The notes under the pieces were generated by a model that was not told the origin of the DNA, made no database searches, and saw nothing but the letters and a program-made list of their open reading frames with translations. The translations under genes and the position numbers were made by a program. A DNA stretch of 44,010 nt from Geobacillus proteiniphilus (GTDB taxonomy: Bacteria; Bacillota; Bacilli; Bacillales; Anoxybacillaceae), in the NCBI RefSeq assembly GCF_001908025.1, contig NZ_MQMG01000032.1:1-44010 (forward strand), read 5' to 3'. Shown here piece after piece: positions 1-7,589 of the stretch (its first letter is position 1; every line of letters begins with the position of its first letter).

Positions 1-143
1 CCGTGAAAATCCCCACCACTTGGTGAGTGCGGTATACGCTCCTGATCCGTGAGGGTATACTGAAAATGGCCAAAAAAGGCAATAGGAAAGCAGAGGTGCC
101 CGATTTTAGGCATCTCGTATAACCTGTCTGCCTTTTGGCTAGA

Positions 144-1280
144 CTAAATAAGTTGTGGTTGGCGGAACGGCTCTTTGCGGGAGATCATGCAAAAGATGAT
201 CACCAACATCCGCCGAGCAATGGCGATGAGGGCTTTTTTCTTCCCGCACCGGGCCGCCAACGACCAAAACTTTCGGGACAAGGGATGCGTCTTGGATCGA
301 GCTGCTGACCATGCCGCCTCGCATAACGCCGATCGGAGATGGGGATTGCCTTTTGTCGTGCGCGTGCTCTTTCGCTTTCCGGCGCTTTCATGGTTGCCGG
401 GGGACAATCCAGTCCATGAAGCCGCCCGTTCCGGCGTTTCAAAGACGCTCATGTCGGTTCCCATCTCGGCGATGATGACGGCGGCGGTTTGTTTTTTGAT
501 TCCAGGCATGGTCATCAGTAAGTCCACTTCCTCCCGATACGGCTCGAGCAGGCGGTCGATGTGCTGGTCGACTTCTTCGATGAGCCGCTCCAATTCCTCA
601 ACGTGTTTCCACAAGAGGCGAAGGAGACGGAGCTCGTGTTCGGTCAAGGTGCCGAGCAGCGAATCGTACACCGCTTGCTTTTTCTTTTTGAGCCTTCCGC
701 GCAGGCATTGATCCAACTCGTCCTTGTCCACGTATCCCTTCTCAAGCAGCCGGGCGAGGATGTCTTTTCCGGAAACGCCGAAGAGATCGGAGAGGACGGA
801 GCCGAGTTTGACATTGGAAGACTCGAGCACTTTTTGAATCCGGTTTTTCTCCGAAGTCAGCTGTCCGACCCACTTTTTGCGGAGGCGGGTAAAATCCCGC
901 AATTCGCGAATATCCGCTGGGGGGACGAAACTTTTTTCAACGAGTCCATGGCGGAGCAGCTTGGCGATCCACTCGGCGTCAGAGACATCGGTTTTTCTTC
1001 CCGGGACATTTTTGATCCGCTGCGGATTGGCCAAAGTCAAGTCGACATAGCCCTCGAGGAAGGCGAAGACCGGTTTCCAATACACGCCGGTGGATTCCAT
1101 GGCGACATGGGTGACCCCATGGTCTTCGAGCCACTCAAGCAGGTCGCCAAGTCCTTTCGAGAACGTGGAGAAGGTTTGAATGTCCTTTTGAATGTGTCCA
1201 TCTTCTTCCCATAGCGCGCAGGCGACGATGGTTTCGGCATGAACATCCAATCCTGCGCAGCGAGGATAGATGACATCCAT
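144..1280 (-). CDS. IS110-family DEDD transposase
   Basis: A 378-residue transposase/recombinase that moves the surrounding insertion sequence. The N-terminal RuvC-like DEDD domain shows D12 (GLDVH), E62 (AMESTGVYW) and D98/D101 (GRKTDVSDAEW). A coiled-coil-like middle region follows. The C-terminal Transposase_20 domain starts near LLMTMPGIKKQTA and carries the serine in the GLSPGNHESAGK segment that serves as nucleophile in this family. Length is normal and the frame is intact, so the enzyme may be active. The start is the ATG at 1280, which has a GGAGG 9 bases upstream; that site lies inside a hairpin (see the site at 1283-1320). It is transcribed away from the cad operon. Function is confident; the subgroup (IS1111-like) is an inference from possible subterminal repeats. 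Confidence 0.93.
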   Translation of the reverse strand: MDVIYPRCAGLDVHAETIVACALWEEDGHIQKDIQTFSTFSKGLGDLLEWLEDHGVTHVAMESTGVYWKPVFAFLEGYVDLTLANPQRIKNVPGRKTDVSDAEWIAKLLRHGLVEKSFVPPADIRELRDFTRLRKKWVGQLTSEKNRIQKVLESSNVKLGSVLSDLFGVSGKDILARLLEKGYVDKDELDQCLRGRLKKKKQAVYDSLLGTLTEHELRLLRLLWKHVEELERLIEEVDQHIDRLLEPYREEVDLLMTMPGIKKQTAAVIIAEMGTDMSVFETPERAASWTGLSPGNHESAGKRKSTRTTKGNPHLRSALCEAAWSAARSKTHPLSRKFWSLAARCGKKKALIAIARRMLVIIFCMISRKEPFRQPQLI

Positions 1281-1282
1281 GA

Positions 1283-1320
1283 TGAAAATCCTCCATTATG
1301 GAAGGAGAGATGGATTTTCA
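1283..1320 (-). promoter_or_regulatory. Hairpin sequestering transposase ribosome site
   Basis: Inverted repeats TGAAAATCC (1283-1291) and GGATTTTCA (1312-1320) are perfect 9-bp arms. Inside them TCCAT/ATGGA (1292-1302) forms a smaller hairpin. The transposase ribosome site (GGAGG on the minus strand, 1290-1294) falls in these stems. Transcripts entering from outside would fold it away, a known way insertion sequences limit transposase synthesis. The role is inferred. Confidence 0.45.
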
Positions 1321-1367
1321 TGCCTGGGTGGGGAGTAAAATTTACTCATGGATGTTTTTTGTTTTTC

Positions 1368-1409
1368 ATTCAAATAAATACTTGAATAATAAAAGAAATG
1401 GGGTATAAT
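1368..1409 (+). promoter_or_regulatory. cad promoter with CadC-type operator
   Basis: The inverted repeat ATTCAAATAAATACTTGAAT (1368-1387) closely resembles the cad operator of staphylococcal plasmid pI258. Its right arm TTGAAT (1382-1387) also serves as a -35 box. A perfect -10 box TATAAT follows after 16 bases (1404-1409). CadC bound here would block transcription until cadmium, lead or zinc is present. Confidence 0.75.
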
Positions 1410-1530
1410 ATATTCGAACGGAAATTTGAATATGAAAGGGGGATAATGAATGAGTAAGAAAGATATGGGGTATAATATATTCGAACGGAAATTTGAATAT
1501 GAAAGGGGGATAATGAATGAGTAAGAAAGA
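1398..1530 (+). repeat. 66-bp tandem duplication over cad promoter and cadC start
   Basis: Bases 1398-1463 and 1465-1530 are identical (period 67). Each copy carries TATAAT, an imperfect inverted repeat ATATTCGAA/TTTGAATAT (1410-1433 and 1477-1500), the ribosome site GAAAGGGGG and the first cadC codons. Only the first TATAAT has a good -35 box (TTGAAT, 1382-1387); the second has AATGAG at that position. The upstream copy of the cadC start (ATG 1450) opens a 24-codon out-of-frame reading frame ending at the TAA that overlaps the true start region. Confidence 0.9.
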
Positions 1531-1885
1531 GACATGTGAAATTTATTGTTATGACGAAGAAAAAGTCAATCGAATACAAGGGGAATTGCAAAAAGAAGAT
1601 ATATCCAGGGTTGTCCTGTTGTTTAAAGCACTGGCAGATGAAAATAGGGCAAAAATTGTCTATTCACTTTGCCAAGATAAAGAGTTATGTGTATGTGATA
1701 TTGCCAATATCATTGGGGCTTCTGTTGCAACCACTTCCCATCATTTACGGACTCTTTATAAACAAGGGATTGTAAAGTATCGAAAAGAAGGAAAGCTAGC
1801 ATTTTATTCGCTGGATGATGACCATATTAAGCAGTTAATCATGATTGCGTTAGTACATGAGAAAGAGGTGAAAGTCCGTGTCTGA
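1517..1885 (+). CDS. cadC: CadC, ArsR-family metal-sensing repressor
   Basis: A 122-residue winged-helix ArsR/SmtB repressor that represses the cad operon and is released by Cd(II), Pb(II) or Zn(II). Cysteines at positions 7, 11, 52, 58 and 60 (TCEIYC near the N-terminus and ELCVCD in the recognition region) sit at the same numbers as in pI258 CadC, where Cys7, Cys11, Cys58 and Cys60 form the metal site. The recognition helix reads [13 protein letters not shown]. The ATG at 1517 follows AAAGGGGG; the other in-phase-looking ATG at 1450 belongs to the duplicated copy and is out of frame. The gene overlaps cadA by 8 bases, so the two are translationally coupled. Base composition is visibly AT-richer than the downstream chromosome, suggesting transfer together with cadA. 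Confidence 0.95.
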   Translation: MSKKETCEIYCYDEEKVNRIQGELQKEDISRVVLLFKALADENRAKIVYSLCQDKELCVCDIANIIGASVATTSHHLRTLYKQGIVKYRKEGKLAFYSLDDDHIKQLIMIALVHEKEVKVRV

Positions 1886-4016
1886 ACAACAAGCAAAATT
1901 ATCTAAATCAGAAGCGAAAACCTACCGTGTTCAAGGATTTACTTGTGCAAACTGTGCGGCAAAGTTTGAAAATAATGTAAAATCATTGCCAGGTGTTCAA
2001 GATGCTAAAGTAAACTTTGGAGCATCTAAAATTACCGTTTGGGGTACAACAACCATCGAAGAATTAGAAAAAGCAGGAGCTTTTGAAAACTTAAAGGTTC
2101 GGGAAGATAAAGAAAAATCAGTCAAGCGTGAACCTTTTTGGAAGCAAAAAGAGAACATTAAAGTGTATATTTCCGCCGTTTTGCTTGTGATCAGTTGGTT
2201 TTTAGGGAAGCAATACGGAGAAGAGCATATCTTTGCGACAATTGGATATGCTGCAGCAATTTTAATCGGTGGATATTCGTTATTTATAAAAGGTTTCAAA
2301 AACCTAGTTCGATTGAATTTTGATATGAATACGCTGATGACAGTGGCGATTTTAGGAGCTGCAGCGATTGGTGAATGGGGAGAAGGTGCAACGGTTGTTA
2401 TTCTATTCGCCATTAGCGAAGCCTTAGAGCGTTATTCCATGGATAAAGCTCGTCAATCCATTGAATCGTTGATGGATATTGCTCCAAAAGAAGCATTAAT
2501 TCGTCGCGGAAATGAAGAAATGATGGTCCCTGTTGACGATATTCAAGTCGGAGATATTATGATCGTAAAGCCTGGTCAGAAATTAGCGATGGATGGAATC
2601 ATCATCAAGGGTACATCTACATTAAATCAGGCTGCCATTACAGGGGAAAGTGTTCCCGTAGCGAAAACAGTTGGTGATGAAGTTTTTGCAGGAACATTGA
2701 ATGAAGAAGGTTTATTGGAAGTAAAAGTGACAAAACGAGTGGAAGATACAACCCTTTCGAAAATCATCCATTTAGTGGAAGAAGCTCAAGCAGAACGAGC
2801 GCCTTCTCAAGCGTTTGTAGATCGTTTTGCCAAATACTATACACCAGCCATTATCATTTTTGCTCTTTTACTAGCCGTTATTCCGCCATTATTTATGGGT
2901 GCTGATTGGAGCGAATGGATTTATCGGGGTCTAGCTGTATTAGTGGTTGGTTGTCCGTGTGCGCTGGTCATTTCCACTCCTGTTGCGATTGTAACCGCCA
3001 TTGGAAATGCAGCGAAAAACGGGGTGTTAATTAAAGGTGGCATCTATTTAGAAGAAGCAGGATCTCTAAAAGTCATCGCTTTTGATAAAACAGGAACATT
3101 AACAAAAGGTGTTCCTTCCGTCACCGATGTGGTCACTTATAATGGCGATGAAAATGAACTAATGACCATTACAGCAGCCATTGAAAAAGGCTCACAACAT
3201 CCACTTGCTTCCGCCATTATAAGAAAAGCAGAAGAAGATGGATTGAATTTTAATGATTTATCTGTTGAAGAATTCCAATCCATTACAGGTAAAGGGGTCA
3301 AAGCCAAAGTAAATAACGCAATGTATTATGTCGGAAGTCCAGGTCTTTTTGAAGAACTTCTTCCAAATGGCATCCAATCAGAAATAAAAGAACAAATTAC
3401 AACCCTTCAAACACAAGGGAAAACGGTCATGGCGTTAGGAACGGAAAAAGAAATTCTGGCGTTAATTGCCGTGGCAGACGAAATAAGAGAATCATCCAAA
3501 GAGGTTATTCGAAAACTTCATCAAGTCGGTATTGAAAAAACGGTAATGTTGACAGGGGATAACCAAAGAACAGCCGAAGCCATCGGAAAACAAGTCGGCG
3601 TTTCCGATATTAAAGCCGATTTACTTCCAGAAGATAAACTGAATTTCATCAAAGAGCTTCGTGACAAGCATCAAAGCGTGGCGATGGTTGGAGATGGTGT
3701 GAACGATGCACCAGCTCTTGCAGCTTCAACCGTTGGTGTGGCAATGGGTGGTGCTGGAACCGATACAGCCCTAGAAACAGCCGATATTGCCTTAATGTCT
3801 GATGATTTAAGCAAATTGCCATATACGATTAAATTGAGCCGCAAAGCTTTAGCGATTATTAAGCAAAACATTATTTTCTCTTTAGGGATTAAGGCATTGT
3901 CATTACTGTTAATTGTGCCTGGTTGGTTAACGCTATGGTTAGCGGTATTTGCCGATATGGGAGCAACATTACTCGTAACATTAAACAGCATGCGATTGCT
4001 AAAAGTTAAAGAATAG
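1878..4016 (+). CDS. cadA: CadA, cadmium/zinc-exporting P1B-type ATPase
   Basis: A 712-residue membrane ATPase that pumps Cd(II), Zn(II) and Pb(II) out of the cell. Visible in order: one N-terminal heavy-metal-associated domain with GFTCANCA (C23, C26); a cluster of membrane helices (about 95-180); the actuator loop with TGES (255-258); the transport motif C359-P-C361 in a membrane helix; the phosphorylation site DKTGTLT (D403); an HP motif in SQHPLASA; the [11 protein letters not shown] hinge; and two final membrane helices. All catalytic motifs are intact and length is typical. The start is GTG at 1878, overlapping the cadC stop. AT-rich codon use like cadC, unlike the genes from 4.4 kb onward. 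Confidence 0.97.
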   Translation: MSEQQAKLSKSEAKTYRVQGFTCANCAAKFENNVKSLPGVQDAKVNFGASKITVWGTTTIEELEKAGAFENLKVREDKEKSVKREPFWKQKENIKVYISAVLLVISWFLGKQYGEEHIFATIGYAAAILIGGYSLFIKGFKNLVRLNFDMNTLMTVAILGAAAIGEWGEGATVVILFAISEALERYSMDKARQSIESLMDIAPKEALIRRGNEEMMVPVDDIQVGDIMIVKPGQKLAMDGIIIKGTSTLNQAAITGESVPVAKTVGDEVFAGTLNEEGLLEVKVTKRVEDTTLSKIIHLVEEAQAERAPSQAFVDRFAKYYTPAIIIFALLLAVIPPLFMGADWSEWIYRGLAVLVVGCPCALVISTPVAIVTAIGNAAKNGVLIKGGIYLEEAGSLKVIAFDKTGTLTKGVPSVTDVVTYNGDENELMTITAAIEKGSQHPLASAIIRKAEEDGLNFNDLSVEEFQSITGKGVKAKVNNAMYYVGSPGLFEELLPNGIQSEIKEQITTLQTQGKTVMALGTEKEILALIAVADEIRESSKEVIRKLHQVGIEKTVMLTGDNQRTAEAIGKQVGVSDIKADLLPEDKLNFIKELRDKHQSVAMVGDGVNDAPALAASTVGVAMGGAGTDTALETADIALMSDDLSKLPYTIKLSRKALAIIKQNIIFSLGIKALSLLLIVPGWLTLWLAVFADMGATLLVTLNSMRLLKVKE

Positions 4017-4059
4017 GCTCTTCACCACAAGTGGCAGTGCATGATAAGGAGCGCTGAAC

Positions 4060-4164
4060 GTGAGCATTTCGTCTCTCATTGCGTCAAAATACGGGATCAA
4101 GAACGCGACATTTTGGGAAAATGGGTATACGAGAGTGGACGAAAAGAAGGAACAAGCGTTATAA
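4060..4164 (+). CDS. Possible small protein or gene remnant after cadA
   Basis: A 34-codon frame starting with GTG at 4060, preceded by AAGGA with a 9-base spacer, and ending with TAA at 4162-4164. The product starts VSISSLIASKYGIK and ends DEKKEQAL; I do not recognise it. It lies between cadA and a strong terminator, so it would be cotranscribed with cad. It may equally be the decayed 3' end of an older gene. The rest of 4017-4418 shows no convincing gene. Confidence 0.25.
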   Translation: MSISSLIASKYGIKNATFWENGYTRVDEKKEQAL

Positions 4165-4188
4165 GCCATCATACGTTGTAGAGTTGGA

Positions 4189-4219
4189 GGTGTCCCGCTG
4201 CGTTCGGGACACCGTTTTT
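4189..4219 (+). terminator. Intrinsic terminator of the cad operon
   Basis: Perfect 9-bp arms GGTGTCCCG (4189-4197) and CGGGACACC (4205-4213), 7-base loop, then GTTTTT. Confidence 0.85.
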
Positions 4220-4386
4220 GTGCGTCCGGCATCCTGGGAATGGCCGCTTTGGAATCCTGTTAGGCAAAGCAGATATTGAAAAAAAGGTTGGAAACAGGAG
4301 ATGATGACGAAACGGTTGATGAGCTGACGGGGATGGCGGTCGGGAAGATGGAAAAGGGGAGAGGGGGAGGAAGTTTGTTTCGTAAA

Positions 4387-4411
4387 AAAACCGGCCGCAG
4401 GGCCGGTTTTT
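4387..4411 (-). terminator. Intrinsic terminator after the NmrA-type gene
   Basis: AAAACCGGCC (4387-4396) and GGCCGGTTTT (4401-4410) form a stem with A- and T-runs on both sides, so it can end transcription from either direction. It lies just beyond the stop of the minus-strand gene at 4419. Confidence 0.75.
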
Positions 4412-4418
4412 GTGGAAA

Positions 4419-5294
4419 TTAATGGGTTGTTCCCTTTAGGTCACGAACAAGTTGAGCCAGCGCGTCGTGAATCGGCGTCACCGGTCTGCCGAGCAGTTTT
4501 TCAAAGTCGTTGCTTTCGATTTCTAAGGAGCCTTCGCGGATGCCGCGTTGAATGTCCACGAGAAACGACACGAGCGGATCGGGCAAACCAGCCTTTTTCA
4601 TGATATCAGCATAGGCAGCATCGTCGACTTGTTGCACCGGCACGTCTTTGCCTAAGACGGCGCCGAGGGCGGCGGCGAGTTCTTCTTGGGTCATGAGGGG
4701 GCCGGAAAGTTCGTAAATTGTGTTTTCATGGCCATCTCCGGCGAGGACGGCAGCGGCGGCTTCGGCGTAGTCTTGGCGAAGGGCCCAGCCGACTTTGCCT
4801 GTCCCGGCTGATGTCACCCAAGGCGCCCCGGCGAGGACGGCTTGAACGGTTCCGATTTCGTTTTCCAAATACCAGTTGTTGCGCAAAAAGGAGTACGGAA
4901 TGCCGGTGTTTGCGATGGCTTCTTCCGTCACCCGATGCACTTCGGCCAAGGCGAGCCGGCTTTCATTCGCATTCGCCAGGCTTGTGTACGCAATGAATCC
5001 GACTTGGGCGCGTTGGGCGGCGTTGACGGCATTTGTGTGCTGGCGGATTCTTGTTTCGTTGTCTCCGTCGGTGGAGATGATCAACAGCCGGTCAATCCCT
5101 TGAAAGGCTGTCTCCAACGTTTCGGGGCGGTCAAAATCGCCATGGCGAACGTCGACTCCGCGGGCCCGAAGATGTTCGGCTTTTTCCGGCTGGCGGACGC
5201 TGACGGCCAGCTGGTGAGCCGGCACGGATTTCAACAGCGTTTCGACGACTTTCGTTCCTAATTTTCCGGTTGCCCCGGTGACTAATATGTTCAT
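4419..5294 (-). CDS. NmrA-like NAD(P)-binding oxidoreductase (QOR2/YtfG type)
   Basis: A 291-residue atypical short-chain dehydrogenase of the NmrA/quinone oxidoreductase 2 group. The N-terminus MNILVTGATGKLG is the dinucleotide-binding glycine motif. The family commonly reduces quinones or azo compounds with NADPH, or acts as a redox sensor. The start is the ATG at 5294, with GAGGAGG 9 bases upstream. A longer in-frame extension upstream runs through the promoter and lacks any family match, so it was discarded. The neighbour is an Rrf2 regulator on the same strand; a GTTATAACC/GGTTACAAC inverted repeat lies in the promoter and a similar one precedes the regulator. This suggests redox- or quinone-responsive control. 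The true substrate is not known. Confidence 0.85.
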   Translation of the reverse strand: MNILVTGATGKLGTKVVETLLKSVPAHQLAVSVRQPEKAEHLRARGVDVRHGDFDRPETLETAFQGIDRLLIISTDGDNETRIRQHTNAVNAAQRAQVGFIAYTSLANANESRLALAEVHRVTEEAIANTGIPYSFLRNNWYLENEIGTVQAVLAGAPWVTSAGTGKVGWALRQDYAEAAAAVLAGDGHENTIYELSGPLMTQEELAAALGAVLGKDVPVQQVDDAAYADIMKKAGLPDPLVSFLVDIQRGIREGSLEIESNDFEKLLGRPVTPIHDALAQLVRDLKGTTH

Positions 5295-5319
5295 ACGCCT
5301 AGACCTCCTCATTTGTTTT

Positions 5320-5342
5320 GTTATAACCAGTTTGGTTACAAC
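5320..5342 (-). promoter_or_regulatory. Operator-like inverted repeat before the NmrA-type gene
   Basis: GTTATAACC (5320-5328) and GGTTACAAC (5334-5342) are inverted arms with one mismatch and a 5-base spacer, located just upstream of the ribosome site. The same GTTGTAACC arm recurs at 5808-5816 before the Rrf2 gene. Confidence 0.6.
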
Positions 5343-5352
5343 CGATGTATAA

Positions 5353-5378
5353 ATAAAAGCCCTGTTAAGAGCTTTTAT
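5353..5378 (-). terminator. Hairpin after the Rrf2 gene
   Basis: ATAAAAGC (5353-5360) and GCTTTTAT (5371-5378) are perfect 8-bp arms flanked by A/T runs, overlapping the Rrf2 stop codon. It probably separates the regulator from the oxidoreductase, which then relies on its own promoter. Confidence 0.55.
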
Positions 5379-5794
5379 TATTGAAATTGAGCGATCAGCC
5401 GGCTGATCGTCGTTTGCGAAAGCCGCTCTTCCATGGCCGCCTGCGCCGCTTTCAGTTCGGCTTGCAGAACCGCCTCGATATTCCGCCCGACCGGGCACTG
5501 AATGTTCGGATGTTCATGGATGCGAAACAGTTGATCCGTTTCCACGACACGGACGGCCCGATACACGTCTAACAGCGTGATTTGGTCGGGAGGTTTGCGT
5601 AGCGAAGCGCCGCCGACTCCGGGGCGGACGTCAACCAACCCCGCTTTTTTTAACATGCCCATAATTCGACGGATGATGACAGGGTTTGTATTGACGCTCT
5701 GCGCGATGAAATCTCCGGTGCAATCGGCCGGGCTGGTCGCAAGCAAGCAAAGGATGTGCACGGCCATCGAAAATCGTGTGCTAATTTGTTTCAC
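5378..5794 (-). CDS. Rrf2-family transcriptional regulator (YwnA-like)
   Basis: A 138-residue Rrf2-type winged-helix regulator starting VKQISTRFSMAVHIL and containing the typical recognition region SVNTNPVIIRRIMGMLKKAG and the wing VRPGVGGASL. Rrf2 proteins sense Fe-S clusters or redox state. Here only three scattered cysteines occur (HILCLL, ADCTG, IQCPVG), not the three-Cys cluster of IscR/NsrR, which fits thiol-based YwnA/HypR-like sensing. The start chosen is GTG at 5794 with GGTGG upstream; an ATG at 5818 would add 8 residues but lies inside the operator-like repeat. It probably represses both itself and the neighbouring oxidoreductase. Confidence 0.85.
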   Translation of the reverse strand: MKQISTRFSMAVHILCLLATSPADCTGDFIAQSVNTNPVIIRRIMGMLKKAGLVDVRPGVGGASLRKPPDQITLLDVYRAVRVVETDQLFRIHEHPNIQCPVGRNIEAVLQAELKAAQAAMEERLSQTTISRLIAQFQ

Positions 5795-5807
5795 GTAAAA
5801 CACCACC

Positions 5808-5830
5808 GTTGTAACCATTATAGTTATATC
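5808..5830 (-). promoter_or_regulatory. Operator-like repeat before the Rrf2 gene
   Basis: GTTGTAACC (5808-5816), then after 5 bases a weaker arm (5822-5830, 6 of 9 positions match GGTTACAAC). It has the same spacing as the repeat at 5320-5342, suggesting a shared regulator, most simply the Rrf2 protein itself. Confidence 0.45.
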
Positions 5831-5956
5831 TTCAGGAAAAGTCAACTTTGGTGCTGGCCGTTTTGGATCAATCGTGCTTCCGGTCGGAAAGGGATAAATC
5901 CCCGCCAAAGGCCGCGCCGGAGAGAAGAGGGGCTGACGCCGTGACGGAAAGGTGCT

Positions 5957-5984
5957 TTGGATTCGTCCACTGATCGTGTACAAT
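5957..5984 (+). promoter_or_regulatory. Sigma-A promoter of rlmD
   Basis: -35 TTGGAT (5957-5962), 16-base spacer, -10 TACAAT (5979-5984), about 45 bases before the rlmD start. Confidence 0.6.
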
Positions 5985-6029
5985 ACATAAAGGGTGACAA
6001 CATCGTTCATCTCGGAAGGAGGAAAGCCA

Positions 6030-7418
6030 TTGACAGACAGCGGAAAACAATCGTTCATTACGGACATTCATCAGTTGGATAAAAAAGGAATTGGACAAGC
6101 CGTCGTTTGGCGTGAAGAGGACGGAAAGAGAAAGAAGCTCAAACTCGCCATTCCGTCTACACTTCCCGGTGAGAAGGTGCGAGTCGTTGTCGATGAGCCA
6201 AAACGGTGCAGAGTTCAGGCGCGGTTGGAAGAAGTGATTGAGCCGCATCCGGAACGGCTTGCGCCTTCGTGTCCGCACTTTGACCGCTGTGGCGGCTGTG
6301 TCTGGCAGCACTGGCGCTATGAAGGGCAGCTGCGCCATAAAACGGAGCATGTCAAGACGCTCTTGAAAGAGCACGGATTTGACCCTGGCGTTGTCCGCGA
6401 TACGATTGGCATGGAACATCCGTGGCATTACCGCAATAAAATGGAGTTTACGTTTTCTCCGGAGGGCCTGCTTGGGCTGCATGAGCAAGGAAACTTTCGA
6501 CAAATCATCTCATTGGAGACATGTCTCATTGCCGGTGAACGGATCGTTAAAGCTGCCATGGAGGTGGCGCGTTGGGCGCGCGATCACCAGCTGCCTGGTT
6601 ATCACAAAGATACCCACGAAGGGCTGCTTCGCCACGTCATGGTGCGCGAGTCGTTTGCGACAGGAGAGGTGATGGTGGCGCTCTTTGCGACCGAGGCGCC
6701 GGAAGGGGAGTTGAAAGAAGCGGCGGCCGATTTGACGGAGCGGATCACGAAGGCGCTCCCGCAAGTGAAAAGTTTGCTTTGGCTCGAGAATCGGGCGTGG
6801 GCGGACCGCACCCAGGCGGAACAAACCCATGTGTTGGCCGGACGTGATTTCATTTACGATGAATTGTGCGGCTTCCGCTACCGCCTTTGGTTTGATACGT
6901 TTTTTCAAACGAACCCAGTGCAGGCGGCCAAATTGGTTGAACTGGCGTTGGAGATGGGCAAACCGCAGCCTCATGAAAACATGATCGACCTCTTTTGCGG
7001 AGTCGGGACGTTTTCCCTGCCGTTTGCGAAACGGGTCAAAGCGTTAGCTGGCATTGAAATTGTTGAAACGTCGATTGAGTCGGCGAAGCGAAATGCGAAG
7101 GACAACGGCATTGACAATACGTACTTTTTGGCTCGGGATGCGAGACGCGGGATTGATGAAGTGTTGGAACAGTTCGGGCGGCCGGAGCTGCTGCTTTTGG
7201 ATCCTCCACGTTCGGGGGCGGGCGGGAAGGTGATGCGCAAAATCGGCCGGGCGCGGCCGGAGCGGGTTGTGTATGTCTCATGCAACCCGGAGACGTTTGC
7301 GGCGGATATTACCCAATTAGTCCCGTTCGGCTATACATTGAAAACCGTCCAGCCGGTCGATATGTTCCCGCATACGGCCCATGTCGAGTGCTGTGCGTTG
7401 CTTGTTCGGGGATCATGA
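6030..7418 (+). CDS. rlmD: 23S rRNA (uracil-C5)-methyltransferase, RlmD/RlmCD type
   Basis: A 462-residue SAM-dependent RNA m5U methyltransferase. The N-terminal TRAM-like region is followed by four cysteines that bind an Fe-S cluster (C81, C87, C90 in CPHFDRCGGCVWQH, plus C165). The catalytic domain shows DLFCGVGTFSLPFA (SAM binding), LDPPRSGAGGK, and the catalytic C418 in VYVSCNPETF. The start is TTG at 6030 with AAGGAGG 7-8 bases upstream; the in-frame ATG-like start further upstream lacks such a site. Monocistronic, with its own promoter and a strong terminator. Bacilli carry more than one paralogue (YefA, YfjO), so the exact target uridine cannot be decided here. Confidence 0.93.
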   Translation: MTDSGKQSFITDIHQLDKKGIGQAVVWREEDGKRKKLKLAIPSTLPGEKVRVVVDEPKRCRVQARLEEVIEPHPERLAPSCPHFDRCGGCVWQHWRYEGQLRHKTEHVKTLLKEHGFDPGVVRDTIGMEHPWHYRNKMEFTFSPEGLLGLHEQGNFRQIISLETCLIAGERIVKAAMEVARWARDHQLPGYHKDTHEGLLRHVMVRESFATGEVMVALFATEAPEGELKEAAADLTERITKALPQVKSLLWLENRAWADRTQAEQTHVLAGRDFIYDELCGFRYRLWFDTFFQTNPVQAAKLVELALEMGKPQPHENMIDLFCGVGTFSLPFAKRVKALAGIEIVETSIESAKRNAKDNGIDNTYFLARDARRGIDEVLEQFGRPELLLLDPPRSGAGGKVMRKIGRARPERVVYVSCNPETFAADITQLVPFGYTLKTVQPVDMFPHTAHVECCALLVRGS

Positions 7419-7425
7419 TGGAAGG

Positions 7426-7468
7426 AATCCCGTTTCTCGGATAGGGAGAAACGGGATTTATTGTTTTT
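7426..7468 (+). terminator. Intrinsic terminator of rlmD
   Basis: Perfect 13-bp arms AATCCCGTTTCTC (7426-7438) and GAGAAACGGGATT (7446-7458), followed by TATTGTTTTT. Confidence 0.85.
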
Positions 7469-7589
7469 GCCATCCTTTTTGAAACAAATAGAAATCATTT
7501 ACAGGGATAGATGTGCAACCTATGCCTCACCTACAAACTTCAGAAGCGGAAGGAAAAAGATGGCGGACGGCCCTTTTCGTTTTTTCCGT

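Larger units (their letters stand above)
1..1340 (-). mobile_element. IS110-family insertion sequence (ends not resolved)
   Basis: The element is defined by the DEDD transposase at 144-1280. Short inverted TCCCCACC-like matches lie on either side: CCCCACC at about 11-17, and GGTGGGGA at about 1327-1334. They could be subterminal inverted repeats of the IS1111 subgroup. True ends cannot be fixed, because IS110-type elements usually make no target duplication and the window starts here. The flank 1-143 holds no gene. Read on the minus strand it contains a small hairpin near 13-24 and two GTATAC repeats (33-38, 55-60). In this family the noncoding flank can encode the target-guiding bridge/seek RNA, so this stretch is the candidate location. 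Confidence 0.55.

Noticed and set aside
561-1214. Long plus-strand frame inside the IS110 element
   Set aside because: It is antisense to the clear DEDD transposase and has no family motifs or ribosome site.
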